Shown here: piece by piece, positions 36,907 through 48,280 of the stretch
How positions within the stretch are numbered: position 1 is the stretch's first letter
Layout of the letters: each line of letters starts with the position of its first letter
Source: Acanthornis magna
Taxonomy: Eukaryota; Chordata; Aves; Passeriformes; Acanthizidae
Assembly (NCBI GenBank): GCA_036785705.1
Contig: JAWUZG010000014.1
Coordinates: forward strand, 434,001 to 498,000
DNA length: 64,000 nt
Direction of reading: 5' to 3'
The notes under the pieces: generated by a model
What the model was told of the DNA's origin: nothing
Seen by the model: only the letters and a program-made list of their open reading frames with translations
Database searches by the model: none
Made by a program: the position numbers and the translations under genes

Positions 36907-39572
36907 TCACAAATTGAGACCTGGCTGGAGATTATAGTTTGTACTGTATCTGGAGTGGGTCATCCACTGAAGTTGAAGTGCGTGTAAAGTCTGTAATTCC
37001 TCTGGAGTTAAGTAAAAGTTGGTTAAGATGGTAGTCAGGTGGATATGACTTCTGCTGAGGCCAAGGAGGTGACTTTGGCAGATCTCTGGAACTGAGGCCG
37101 AGGCTGGGACGGCTGGGATTTCCTCTGGTAATGTGCCAGGGTGGTCAGGATTTTCAGGATCCTCAGAGGAGGTATTCAAGGATTCTCTGAAGGGTTTCAC
37201 GTTCTTCACGTTCTAGCTGGGATCCACTTCGGGCCAGTCTCTGCGGAAACACAGGCAAAACCCCTTCCCCATGTGATGGGGGATAGGTCCCATGATCTCA
37301 CCTGTTTCCGGGTCCTTCACAAGGGCTGGGGCTTTCTGTTTGACTTCTAGCTGTCGGTTATTGCCAAAGTGCCTAACAATTGGAGGGTTGGGATCCGTTA
37401 GGGAACAATTTAAGAAATTAAAAACATACAATGCTTTCTGTAATCATTCAGCTGGAGTGGCATTCCCCATTCCCCCTTTTTGTTGTAATAAAAGACGTTT
37501 AAGTGAGCAATGGGCTCTTTCAATGATAGCTTGGCCTGTTGAGGAATGAGGAATTCCAGTTTTGTGTATCACTGCCCAGAGGGCAAGAAAATTTGCAGCT
37601 CTCTGGGAAATATACGCTGGGCCGTTATTAGTTTTGATCTGTGAGGGAATTCCCAAGACTGCAAAGGCACCTGCAAAGTGACGACAAACATCTTTTGCTG
37701 TCTCTCCTGTATGACAGGAGGCAAACAGGGCACCTGAGAAGGTGTCTGTCGAGGAATGTATATATTTAAGTCGACCAAATTTGGGAAAAGGTGTAACATC
37801 TGTTTGCCAAATTTCGAGGCTTTGGAGTCCTCTCGGGTTAACACCTCCAGCTGGAGAGGGAAAGGAGTGCCTTTGGCACTTTGGGCACACAGCCACAATG
37901 CTAGAGGCTTGGCGAGAAGGTAAAGCGAAAGTTCTTGCCAGCGCAGCAGCATTTTGGTTAAAAATGAGTGACTGATTTTTATCTGGGAAAAACGATCAGG
38001 TACCACCTGTGCAGGCAGTGTTAGTAGGTCTGCTTGGCGATTTCCTTCTGCAATAAAACCAGGTAAAGTAGTGTGAGATCTAACATGCATTACAAAATAT
38101 GACTCTTTTCTGTTATCTAAAAGGAAAACAAGTTGCTGTAGCCAATAAAAGAAGTTTGCATTAGGTACATCTTTTAACACAGCAGCTTCAGCTCTTTCTA
38201 CGAGTCCTGCAACATAAGCAGAGTCAGTTATTAGGTTAAAAGGAAAGACCAGCATTCAAAGGGTCATACAATGGCTGCTAATTTAACAATTTGAGGGGAT
38301 CCTGAAACAGTGATGACATCTGAGTCCCGTCCGTTCAGATTTGCATTCCACTACAGTATTATTGACTTGTGGGTGCGACCAGATCCATCTGTAAAAACAG
38401 TTAATGCTTGTAATGGGATTTTGCTTCTCTTGGGTCGTGTTAAGAGATGAAAACTGACTGCCACGAGTTTGTGCTTTGGAGGGTGTGTAGAAAGTTGTCC
38501 AGAGAAGTCGGTGAGAGCCATTTGAAACACTTCAGATTCTTGAAGTAGCCACTGTGAGTAAACAGTAGTAACAGGCAAACAAATCAAACAGAAATCTACA
38601 CCTGCAAGTGTGACAAGCCTTTGTCTAGCTTTTATGATGAGCAAAGCAAACATTTCATGTTGAGTGCTGACCGTTTTGGACATGGTGTGGCAAAAAAATC
38701 CATTCAATAATTACTAAAGGGTCTGGCAAATTAGGGTCCCACTGAAAAATGAAGGCATGGGGCTGCTTGGCTGGATTTAAAATTATTAAAGGAAAAGGCA
38801 ACTCAGGAGCCCATCGGGCTGCTTGTTGGTTTGAAATAGCATCAGCTACTTTTTGTAATGCTTGGCAAGCTTCCAGTGTAAGCTGCTGAGATGATAATAA
38901 ATCTGCTTCCCCTTTTAACAGAGCAAACAGAGGGCTTAAATCTGCATTTGAGTTTCCTAACAAGGAACGAAATCAATTAATTGTTCCTAAAAGTTTTTGA
39001 GCATCATGCAAAGTACAAATGTTGGTTTGAATTTGTAAGGGCTGAGGGGAAATCCTCTGGGTCTTAATTCGCCAGCCAAGGTATTTCCAAGGGGGTTGAT
39101 GCTGACCGTTTTCAGGAGCAGCACAAAGTCCTGCTTGGGTTACAGCATTGCTGACAAGGGCTAGGCCTTTCTCCATAACTTCTTGTTTTTCTGCAGCAAT
39201 TAGAATGTCATCCATGTCATGATATAAAAGAGTGTCAGGCATGTCCCGACGAATGGGGCTGAGAATTTTTGCAACAAACCACTGACAAATAGTGGGGCTG
39301 TTTTTCATGCCTTGGGGCAACACAGCCCAGTGATACCTTTGCAAGGGTGCATACATATTGGTGCTTGGGACAGAAAAGGCAAATTTTGGTGCATCCTCAG
39401 GATGCAAGAGGATATCAAAAAAGCAATCCTTTAAATCAGTGACTGTCAAATGCCAGTCTTGAGGGATCATGGTAGGAGATGGGAGGCCAGGTTGAAGTGC
39501 TCCCATGTTCTCCATAACAGCATTAATTTTACAGAGGTCATGGAGCAAGCGCCACTTGCCGGATTGTTTTAT
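36907..39572 (-). pseudogene. Alpharetrovirus-like pol (RT, RNase H, integrase), broken
   Basis: RT begins abruptly at the LTR junction and includes WRLLHDL, VTDLKDCFF and LPQGMKNSP. The catalytic box reads DMDD where YMDD is usual. RT connection and RNase H follow (TVFTDGSG at about 38,395; TDSAY; HVRSH). The integrase zinc-binding part is frameshifted (CPKCQRH at 37,890). The core shows WQTDVT, then TNNGPAY where the second catalytic aspartate should be, and ERAH with the glutamate. The C-terminal part runs to 36,907. Frameshifts occur near 38,970, 38,680, 38,280, 37,900 and 37,440. Catalysis is lost in both enzymes. Confidence 0.85.
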
Positions 39573-39798
39573 GGTAATCGCTATAACAACCATATCTATG
39601 TTTTTTAATAACATTGCAAAACTAAAAGCCAGAACTGACCAGTACAGATACATACCAAACATGCTTCTCTCTTATGCTCTGTATTTTGTGGTAGGCCGCA
39701 CTGCCTGCCATGGTTTGCAGCCTAACAGCGTTGCTGTGTTCACTTCGGACTTAAGATTAGCAGTGCTCTCACTTCTCCTTTCTAGCTGTAATTCCACA
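39573..39798 (-). repeat. 5' LTR remnant of alpharetrovirus-like ERV
   Basis: Matches 35,346 to about 35,130 of the 3' LTR, then breaks off before the TATA/R/U5 part and joins pol. This is a deletion of LTR end, leader, gag, protease and early RT. Confidence 0.75.
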
Positions 39799-40380
39799 TT
39801 GCCCAGGGCTGGGGCTCACAGCTTGGCCCTTTGGATTCCTGAAACACATCCAGGTTGGCTCAGCATCAGAGACACTTTTCCCTTGCTTGTCCCCACCTGC
39901 CATCACTGCCTGCAGTGCTCTGCTCTAACTGGAACCAGGAGACACTTTCTCAGTCATGTCTCACTGTGGGATTTATTAGAATTGTAAGAAACTTCAGTGT
40001 TTCAATTTAACTTTGAGTTCTTGAGAAGTTATTTGAACACACTTGGAGGGACTGAGTCTGGTGTAAACAGCAGCAAAGCCCCGCGAGGCTCATTCGAGTC
40101 CCTGTGCTGTGGCTGTGCTGCTGAGCTGGGCCGGGCTCCTGGCACAGAGGCAGCTCCTGGCAAGCGGCAGCGCTGCAGAGAGACAGCTCTGCCCAGGAGC
40201 AGCTCCTGTGCACAGCCCAGCAGGGCTGGGCCACTGCCAGGGCAGCTCAGGGACACCAGCAGGGCACAGCCAGAGCTCCCAGGTGCTCAGCATTGGCAGG
40301 GGCTGTGCCACGGCCCAGAGGGGCTGTGTCATAGCCATAGGCACCTCTGGGGCTGTGTCACAGAGCCCCAGAGCAGCTGT
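39799..40380. other. Outer part of left short inverted flank
   Basis: Bases 39,799-40,080 hold nothing recognised. Bases 40,090-40,380 are a GC-rich segment that recurs reversed at 48,790-49,070. Open frames there exist on both strands and match only each other. Confidence 0.45.
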
Positions 40381-40720
40381 GATGTCAGAAAGGAGCTGTG
40401 TGACATCCCAGAGTGGGCTGTGTGAGGTCGCAGACTGGGCTATGACATCACAGAGTTGGTTGTGTGAGGTCAATGAGCAGCTACAGCATCATAGGGGGGA
40501 CTGTGACATCACAGAGCAGGCTCCAAGGTCACAGAGTGATCTGTGTGACATCACTGAGTGACATCACAGAGCAGGCTGTGACATCACAGAGCAAGCTCTG
40601 ATGCCACAGATTTTGTGGTGACATCATAGAGCAGTTTTATGACATCGCAAGGAGGTTTTGTTATCTAATAGAGTTGCCGGTGACATCCCAGAGTGGGCTG
40701 TGACATCACAGGGGCTCTGT
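40380..40720. repeat. TGACATCA-rich minisatellite (unit 4 left flank)
   Basis: Irregular tandem units of about 20-30 bases such as GTGACATCACAGAGCAGGCT. The core octamer TGACATCA / TGATGTCA recurs many times. Confidence 0.75.
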
Positions 40721-40729
40721 GAGGTCACT

Positions 40730-41214
40730 GCGGAGGTCACTCTGCCCCAGCCCCCCCTCACAGTCCCCTCCCGAGAAGTCCAATGCTGCTCGTGCACAGC
40801 AGGGTCCCCTGTCCCCCCGGGTCCCCCCCTGCCCCTGGCATCGCAGCCTCCCCCAGAGGATGTTCCACGAGATCGACCCCCAGAGCCTGACACGGGGATG
40901 GGGGGGGACGATGCTGTGGGGGTGGGACAGGGGGACAGGGACCCCCCGGCAGTGTCCCCGTGTCCCCCGGCATAAGAGCCTGGGCCAGGGCTCCTTCACC
41001 CTCTTACTAATGAAAGGGTAAAAGTGCTTAAAAAATCCCCAGCAAGGGATCAGCAAAAACCAGATTTAATATTCAACAACAGCACAACAAAGTTCTTTGG
41101 GAAGAGTCACTCTGCTCCTGACTGGACAGTTCAGGCACAGCAAGGGAAAAAAGAAACAACAAAACAAATCAAATCCAGTCAATCAAACTAGAAATGAACT
41201 GAAACCTGGACCTC

Positions 41215-41283
<69 letters not shown>

Positions 41284-41450
41284 AGGTGTGTGTGACAGAA
41301 CGAGAGTGAGGGCAAGGATAAAAGGAATACAGCCTAAAAGCTTAACAGCCCTCAAACTTAACAGTACTGAACTTATACTTTAACTATTCCATACCTTAAA
41401 TGTAACAATTTAGCAAAATAACAGGACTTAACAGTATTTACCCTAACGTA
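40730..41450 (+). repeat. Left inverted flank of unit 4
   Basis: Reverse partner of 47,490-48,280 and related to 11,700-12,395 and 18,540-19,220. Shared landmarks: CCCCCAGAGCCTGACACGG, GCAAGGGATCAGCAAAAACC, and a (TG)n tract. It contains no gene. Confidence 0.8.
41215..41281. repeat. (TG)n microsatellite
   Basis: About 33 uninterrupted TG units. The reversed partner flank has a shorter (CA)n at 47,741-47,766, and the left-arm homolog near 12,195-12,225 only a few units. Confidence 0.95.
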
Positions 41451-41554
41451 TTTTATATATATATACAGACATACATATATATACATGAATATGTAAATAA
41501 ATAACTATAACTATAAATGTAAATATAAATATATATATATATGTATATATATAT

Positions 41555-41587
<33 letters not shown>
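41450..41587. repeat. (TA)n-rich microsatellite
   Basis: Imperfect ATATAT with interspersed GTATAT and TACATA, at the junction of the flank and unit 4. Confidence 0.85.
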
Positions 41588-42569
41588 ATCTTCCCTAAGG
41601 AGCAGAGAGTGCTGACAGAGCACAGGATGCTCTGCTGAGCACGGGATGGCCCCGGGGGTGATGTCAGACAAAGCTGGGATGGGAGTGCCAAAGAACAGGA
41701 GGAGGAGGAGCGGGCAGAAGAGGAGGACGAGGGACAGAGAAGGAGAAAAGGCGGGGCGGAGGGATAAAGGGGGAGGAGCGGGAGGAAGAGGAAGGGTGGA
41801 GCAGCGGCAGAAAGAGAAGCAGGAAAAGGAGCTGCCATGTGCGTCCCTCGCTCTGTGTGTCCGCAACCCTCGGCCCCGGGAGCATCGCCCCCCGTATCCC
41901 GCAGGTGACCGGGCAGGGGGAGCTCGCCCCAAAGATCTTGTGAGGTGCGTGGGGTTCTTTTTTGGGGTGGGGGGATTTTTGGACCTTGTAGGACTCCAGA
42001 ACGGAGCCCCAAATATCTTTGTTTGATCCTGGGAGGGTTTGTTTGTTTTTTATTGGGGGGGGAGGGAGCGGATGTTTGAATGTTGCAGGACTCCAAATGT
42101 GAGTCGCAAATGTCCCTTGGGGGATACTGGGGAGTCCCCGGCACGCGGGTTTTTGGGGGTTCCCAGTGGCGGCTGGCGAGAGAAGTGGGCTGGGGCCCGG
42201 GCAGGGTGGGATGTGGATTGGGGTGTGGGATGAAGTGTGGGGGAGGGGAATGGGTGGGCTGGGGCACCTCTGGAGCCCAGCTGCGCCCCCCTGGGCCCCA
42301 GCGGCGCCGGGAGCGGAATTTGGGGAGGGGGAGGTGTGGGGCGGGCAGGCCGGGCCTCCCCGCTGGGCGCTGTCCCGTTGGGGCCGAGTGCGGGGGGAGC
42401 TGTCCCGCAGGGCTCGGCCCTGCCCGGGCACGGCTGATGCCGCCCGCCCGCGCTCCGCACTGCTCCGGCCTGGTGCTCGCAGTGCCGCGCGGGGCGGGGC
42501 TGCTTTGGGGACCCCCCCAGGGCAGAGCGCGGCTGCTTTGGGGCTGTGGGCACCTGCCTGGTGCTGGGC

Positions 42570-42640
42570 ATGGGCCGTGTGGGGGCAGCTGGGGCCATCC
42601 TGTTGGCACTGGTGGTGCTGGGAGTGCCCCTGGCCGTGGG
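42570..42640 (+). CDS. MHC class II beta exon 1 (signal peptide exon), orphan copy, unit 4
   Basis: 71 bases, ATG to GTGAGC donor. The peptide differs from the other copies (AILLALVV core, PLAVG end) but stays a good signal peptide. The 5' flank is CpG-rich but shortened. Downstream on the same strand lies the zinc-finger gene. Splicing to the acceptor before 44,071 would leave the zinc-finger ATG out of frame. Confidence 0.75.
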
Positions 42641-44097
42641 GTGAGCGGGGGGGGCGCGGTGAGAAGGGGGGCGGGGGCTGGGACCCCAAACTGAGCGAAA
42701 TGGAGATTGGGACCCCCAAAGTGGGCAGGAGTGGCCTGGAAGCCCCAAAATGGGCTCTCATGGGAGAGGGGGGTTGGGGATAGAGGGGACAATGTTGAAA
42801 GGGCAGAATAGCAGGGGAAAAGAGGGGTCTGTAACCCCCAAATAGGGCAGGAGGGGGATGGGACACGGAAATTGACTTGGGAGGGGTGTGTGGATTGGGA
42901 GAAGGATTGGAAAGGGGAGGAGAGGGGAGGGAAAGGTGGGGTTGGGATGGAAGAAGGACAGTTCCATGGGGGTCCAGCCCTGTTCCCCAGTACTCGATCC
43001 CCGGAACAATTCCCTGGGGCTCTGGGGGAGGTGAATCTGCACTGTGGGGGTCCCCTAGCCCTCTGTCCATCCCTGGGGCTAAGCTGGGGGTTCCCCCATC
43101 CCAGCAGCCTGTGCTGCGGCAGCTGTGGGTCGGAGAAGGGTGGGGAAGGGGGTCTGGGGTGGGTGCGGAGGAAGAGGAGAGAGAGAGGAGGAGGAGCAGG
43201 AAAACGAGGAGCAGGAGAACCATGAGGTTTCACCACCCACTGTCTGCAGCACCCCCGGCTCCGGGATTATTGCCCCCCCCACATTCCACAGGTGACCAGG
43301 GACGGAGAGCTCGCTCCAAATCTATCAGGGGTCTCCAGGAGGGGGGTTTTTTTTGAGGAGTATTTGGAATTCACAGATTCTGGAGTTGAGCCCCAGATCT
43401 CCCTAGTGGGGATTTTTTGGGCCAGAGGGAATGTCTGGATCTTGTACGACTCCAAACAGAGCCATAAATGCGCCTTGGGGGAATATTGGGGGGGTCAATG
43501 TGGGAATTGCCTGATACTGGAGGGAAAAGGCATTGGTTTTGGGGATCCACAGGAGAGCCGGGGTGTGGAACACAGGACTCCTGGAGTGGAGAGAGCAGAG
43601 AGGAGTGATAGCAGAGCTGGGGGACCCCCGGCAGCCTGGAGGGGTGGGGGAGCCTGGAGATGAGGCAGGGCTGGGACACTGTGACACTGAAAGGGGCGGC
43701 GGAGAGAGGGGGAAGCCCCGAGTGCCTGGAGTGGGGGGGAACCTGAAGAGGGGGACCCTGGGAGCCAAAGCAGCATCAGGGAATAAGGGACCCCTGGGAC
43801 CACCAAAACCCCACGGCATCCCTAAGCAGGAGCCCGGAGAAGGGGGATCCCCAGGACCCATGGGAGCCCCAGCAGCTTTGAGAAGGGAAACCCCAGCAGC
43901 CCAAAGACAGGAGACTGGAAAGGGGGAACTGCTTGGAGGCTTTTTTTGGGGTTACTCTTGATTTTTGGAGGATTTTATGGACCCAAAACACTCAGTGACT
44001 TCTAGAGGTGGACTTGGACAGGAGGAACTCCCAAACCAAGGCACTCACACCTCTTTTTCCCCCAAACCAGGATTTCCCATTCCCAAACTTTGGCCAG

Positions 44098-45256
44098 ATG
44101 GAAAAGGAGGCTGTCAGGAAGAGGAAGATGCCCCAGGACTTGCAGGCAGGTGAGGAGGAAGTCAGTGCCCCTTTCCCCCTCTCTTCTGCTCCATGTCCCA
44201 GCTGAGCATCGCCCCTGGCTGCAGGACAACCCCGCTGCTGACACTGTCCTGCAGGGACAGATTGGGGGCATGTCCTTCCCCTTGCCTGTGACACGGAGGC
44301 AAATCCCATCCTCTCCTTGTCCTTCCTCCCCAGGCAATGAGCTGCAGACGGAGACCAGGGAGGACAAAGCCTTGGGGCAGAACCTCATGGAAGAGGCCGT
44401 TTTGAGCGGTTCCTTGACACAGGAGTTCAAGAGGGGGGAAAAGCCCCAGAGATGCCACACAAGGAGGGGCTGCAAACCCAGGCCAGGGCGCTCTGAGGAG
44501 GAAAGACCCACCCTGTGCCGGGAAGGCGTCCGGAGCTTCAGCCAGAGCTTGGCCCTGGTGGTCCATGAGCAGCTCCATGATGGGGAGAAGCCCTACAATT
44601 GTGGGGAATGTGGGAAGGGCTTCAGCCAGAGATCCGACCTTATGGTCCACCAGAGGATCCACACAGGGGAGAGGCCCTATGAATGTTCTGTGTGTGGGAA
44701 GAGGTTCCGGACCACCTCCCATCTCCTCGTGCATGAGCGGATTCACACAGAGGAGAGGCCCTTCCGCTGCCCTGTGTGCAGGAAGGGCTTCAAGCAGAAC
44801 TCCACCCTCATCATCCACCGGCGCATCCACACAGGGGAGAAGCCCTATGAGTGTGGGGAATGTGGGATGAGCTTCAGCCAGCTCACCAACCTGATCCGCC
44901 ACCAGAGGATCCACACTGGAGAACGGCCCTATGAGTGTGGGCAATGTGGGAAGAGCTTCAGCTGTAGCTCCCACCTGATCCGCCACCAGAGCATCCACTC
45001 AGGGGAGAGGCCCTATGAGTGTTCTGAATGTGGGAAGAGGTTTCCAACTAGCTCAGAACTCCTCGTGCATCAGCGGATTCACACAGAGGAGAGGCCCTTC
45101 CGCTGCCCTGACTGCAGGAAGGGCTTCAAGCACAGCTCCACCCTCATCAGGCACCGGCGCATCCACACTGGGGAGAGGCCCTATGAATGTCCTGAGTGTG
45201 GGAAGAGCTTCTCCAGGAGCTCTCACTTGACCCGACACCAACAGAGCCACCGGTAA
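44098..45256 (+). CDS. C2H2 zinc-finger protein, 8 fingers (unit 4)
   Basis: Exons 44,098-44,149 ([16 protein letters not shown], 17 codons plus one base) and 44,334-45,256 join in frame over a 184-base GT-AG intron, giving 324 residues. The charged leader ([16 protein letters not shown]) and degenerate first finger match the paralogs. Eight complete fingers follow, all with C2H2 ligands. The sixth is reached by an SGERPY linker, while TEERPF linkers always lead into CRKGFK-type fingers. It ends HQQSHR-TAA; the decayed extra finger lies beyond. It is the cleanest member of the set: canonical start, splice sites, no damaged ligands. Expected role: nuclear DNA-binding regulator with unknown targets. 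No effector domain is visible. Confidence 0.87.
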
Positions 45257-45764
45257 GGGAAGCCCTGCAAGTGCTCTGAGTGTGGCAAGAGCTTTGTGCG
45301 CTGCTCCAACTTCATCACCCCTCAGACAACCCACAATGGTCAGAGCTCTGGTGACCCACACTCCTGGTGACCAACACTGGGAGGAGACCTGGCTGGTGGC
45401 TTCCGTGTCCTCAGATTCCCTGTAGTCACCTGGGCAAACGCAGGGGCAGGAAAATCCATTGGGACTCAGATTGACATTGGAAATTCATTGGGAAGAGCTG
45501 ATTTATTAACGTTACACCCAAAACAATCTCACCAGCTCTGTGCAATTGTTTCTTCTGGTGCCATCAAGCAATGGGGGATGATCTTGGAGGTCTTTTCCAA
45601 CCTAATAATTTTCTTTTTCATCCTGTCAGAACTACCAAAATTGGGGTAAAAATAAAGAAATGAAACAAAGAGATTGAAATCTGCACCATTTTCCTGGCAT
45701 TTGAGGGTGAATTTGGGGTTCGTCAAGGATTTGGGTGTTCTGCCCAGGCCAAGGGACTGTGCCC

Positions 45765-45965
45765 CTGTCTCATAGTTGTACCAGCAGAACATGTCCACCT
45801 GAGCCCATCTGTTCTCCAGGAATTCCAGTTGTCTGTCCCAGTCCCTGGCCTGGGTCTCCCAATTTGGGGTGTGCCTCTCCAAGTGCCCAAATCACTACTG
45901 AAGTGCCCGAGCTGCTCCCGACTGTGGATGTTCCTGTCCAGCAACATCTCCTAGTCAGTGCCATG
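45765..45965 (-). pseudogene. MHC class II beta exon 2 relic (unit 4)
   Basis: Minus strand gives RNIHSREQLGHFSSDLG, then, after the shared one-base frame break (AAATTGGGAGACC), the exon end with WDRQLEFLEN and NYE. Start of exon missing; the expected CRHNYE reads CWYNYE. Not functional. Confidence 0.8.
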
Positions 45966-46465
45966 GGGGGCTGGGAGGGGCATTTGGGGATCCTGTGGGG
46001 ATTGGGAGGGCCTTTTGTGGTTCTTGGGGACATCTGTGGTGCTGAGAGGGGTCTTGGTGGGGTCTGTGAGGGAGGTTTGGGGTCCAGGCTGGGATGTGTG
46101 GCTTGGAGAGGTATTGTGTGGGTCTTGGGGGAGATGGGAAAGGACTTTTGGTGTCTCTTGGGGCCATTTATGTGTCACGGACTGAATTTGAGGCATTCTA
46201 GGGGGAGCTGTGAGGTGGTTGGAGGGGTCTGGCATTGGTTGTGGGGCTGGGAAGGGGTTTCAGGGCAGTAGTGACCCCCCAGACCCCCAAAGCTGCCACC
46301 AGACCCTGCCCCCCAAGGTGCTGCCAAGGGTTTGGGGATTCCATGTTGGGGTTCCTCCTCCTGGTGCTGAAGAAGACGGTCGGGGGAGTCCCCAGGGGTC
46401 GTGTGTGTTCCCCAGAGCGTGTATGCCCCCCCATGCCAGTGTCACCCCCTTTTCCCTCCCCACAG

Positions 46466-46631
46466 GGCTCCTGACCCAGCTCCTGCCACCCCCAGGATGG
46501 AATTTGGGGAGGGGGCAGAGGGGGTGCGCAGCCCCCGCCGGGGGATGACCCCGAGCCAGCGCCCTTTGTTTAGCTCCAAGCTGGGCTTGGGGCCGCAGCA
46601 GGAAGAGGCCGATGGGAAGCAGCTCCTGCAG
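46466..46631 (+). other. Conserved exon-like block (unit 4)
   Basis: Counterpart of 17,404-17,569, with the same 166-base length and the same acceptor/donor sequences. The open frame here holds an ATG in a good context (CCCCCAGGATGGAA), giving MEFGEGAEGVRSPRRG onward. Function unknown. Confidence 0.35.
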
Positions 46632-47489
46632 GTGGGACAGTGCTTGGGCTCAGGGCAAGGTCCTGCCCTGCACACCTGGCTCAGGTGTGACACTGCCCCG
46701 CAAAGGGAGCAGGACATTGCCATCCCCACGGCTCAGGGCTGGCAGCAGCACTTGGAGCACGGACATGGAAATCCTGGGAGCAACTGGGAGCACCCTGAGG
46801 CCGTGAATTATCCCCAGCACTGCCTTTCCAGGCCAGCCCTGGATGTGAGAAATGCTCCTTAGGCCTGGGCCTTGAGCAGCAGCCCCTGGGCTCAGCTCCT
46901 GTGCAGCTGAGCACAAACACTGTCTGCTCCCAGGCACTGCTGCTGTCCAATGAGCTCCTGCTTGCTTTAGGAGCAGCCTTGGCAACTGTTTTTCTTCCCT
47001 CAATGGCACAGCATCGCTGTTCTCACACTATCAAAGAAAGCTGTTGATGCCAAGTGCGGCCAGGATGAGCCATTGCTGTGCCTAAAGCCCATCTCTTGGG
47101 GCCCTATCAACAGCAGTGCCAAATGAGCCCTTGGAGCTGTCCTGGAGCAGCGACCTCCCTCTGAGTGGGGCCTCTTGGAGCCGGGAACTCTCCCGTTTGC
47201 TGCACTCGGGGCGTCCCCGAACAACAAGGGAGCCTGGGCCGATCCCCCACTCCTCGAGGCTCAAGCCTTCGCCCTCTGGGGAGATGCAAAAGCATCGGGA
47301 GTGAGCATTTCCCTGCCCTCGAGGGGAATTTCTGACAGGTCCCTGGCACTGACTCTTTGTGTCTGTGTGCACACACATGTGCCTGTGCTCTGGCAAATGG
47401 GGGAGAAATGCTGCTCTTGGAAGTGTTGCAGTCCCTTGGATATCTGGGTCGATTAGAGCTGTAAGATTCAGTCCTAATGTATAAGGTAA

Positions 47490-47739
47490 GTTAAATGCTC
47501 CTAAGGGCTTTTCGTCTGCAAATTTGGTGAGTTTAATACAAGCTATAAACTAAATTAAACACTGTTAAGTCTTATAAATTGTTAATTCATCGGTTATAAA
47601 TTAGGTTAAATACTGTTAGGTGCTGTTCTTTTGCTGAATTGTTACCTTTAAGGTATAATTTATGGTTAAGGTACGAGTTAAGTGCTCTTAAGTTTGAGTG
47701 CTTGTTAAGCTTTTATCCTTGCCCTCACTGTCCTTTTGT

Positions 47740-47770
<31 letters not shown>

Positions 47771-48280
47771 AAGGACAGTTCTCAGTTCATTTCTGGTTTT
47801 CTTGTCTGGATTTCCTTGATTTTGGTATTGGTTTCTTCCCTTGCTGTGCCTGAACTGTCCAGTGAGGAGTAGAGTGACTCTTGCCAAGGAACTTTGTTGT
47901 GCTGTTGCTTAATATTAAATCTGATTTTTGCTGATCCCTTGCTGGGGATTTTTTAAGTGCTCTCAACCCCTTGTTCGTAAGAGGCTGAAGGAGCCCTGGG
48001 CCAGGTTCTCACCCTGGGGGACACGGGGACACTGCCGGGGGGTCCCTGTCCCCCTGTCCCACCCCCCATGGCCCCATCCCCCCGTCCCTGTGTCAGGCTC
48101 TGGGGGTCAATCTCGTGGAACATCCTCTGTGGGAGGCTGCGGCGCCGTGGGGCAGGGGGGGACCCGGGGGGATAGGGGATCCTGCTGTGCATGAGCAGCG
48201 TTGGACTTCTCTGGGGGGAGCTGTGAGGGGGGGCTGGGGCAGAGTGACCTCTGCAGTGACCTCACAGAGCCCCTGTGATG
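47490..48280 (-). repeat. Right inverted flank of unit 4
   Basis: Reverse partner of 40,730-41,450. Contains (CA)n at 47,741-47,766 and the block ending in CTCTGGGGGTCAATCTCGTG. No gene. Confidence 0.8.

Larger units (their letters stand above)
34985..39798 (-). mobile_element. Alpharetrovirus-like ERV, 5'-deleted, with pol and env
   Basis: On the minus strand: 5' LTR remnant (39,798-39,573) joined directly to the middle of reverse transcriptase; RT, RNase H and integrase pieces; env surface and transmembrane parts; polypurine tract (35,362-35,347, AAAAGAAAGGGGGAGA); and 3' LTR from 35,346 to about 34,985. Leader, gag and protease are missing. The two LTR copies start TGTGGAGTTCC and TGTGGAATTAC and differ at many sites. 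Confidence 0.85.
41640..47460 (+). repeat. Cassette unit 4
   Basis: Complete cassette in the same order as unit 2, with IIB exon 1 at 42,570, zinc-finger gene 44,098-45,256 and IIB exon 2 relic on minus at 45,765-45,965. Unlike units 1, 2, 3 and 5 it lacks about 165 bases of the IIB 5' flank, as does the partial cassette at 26,160. Confidence 0.85.
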
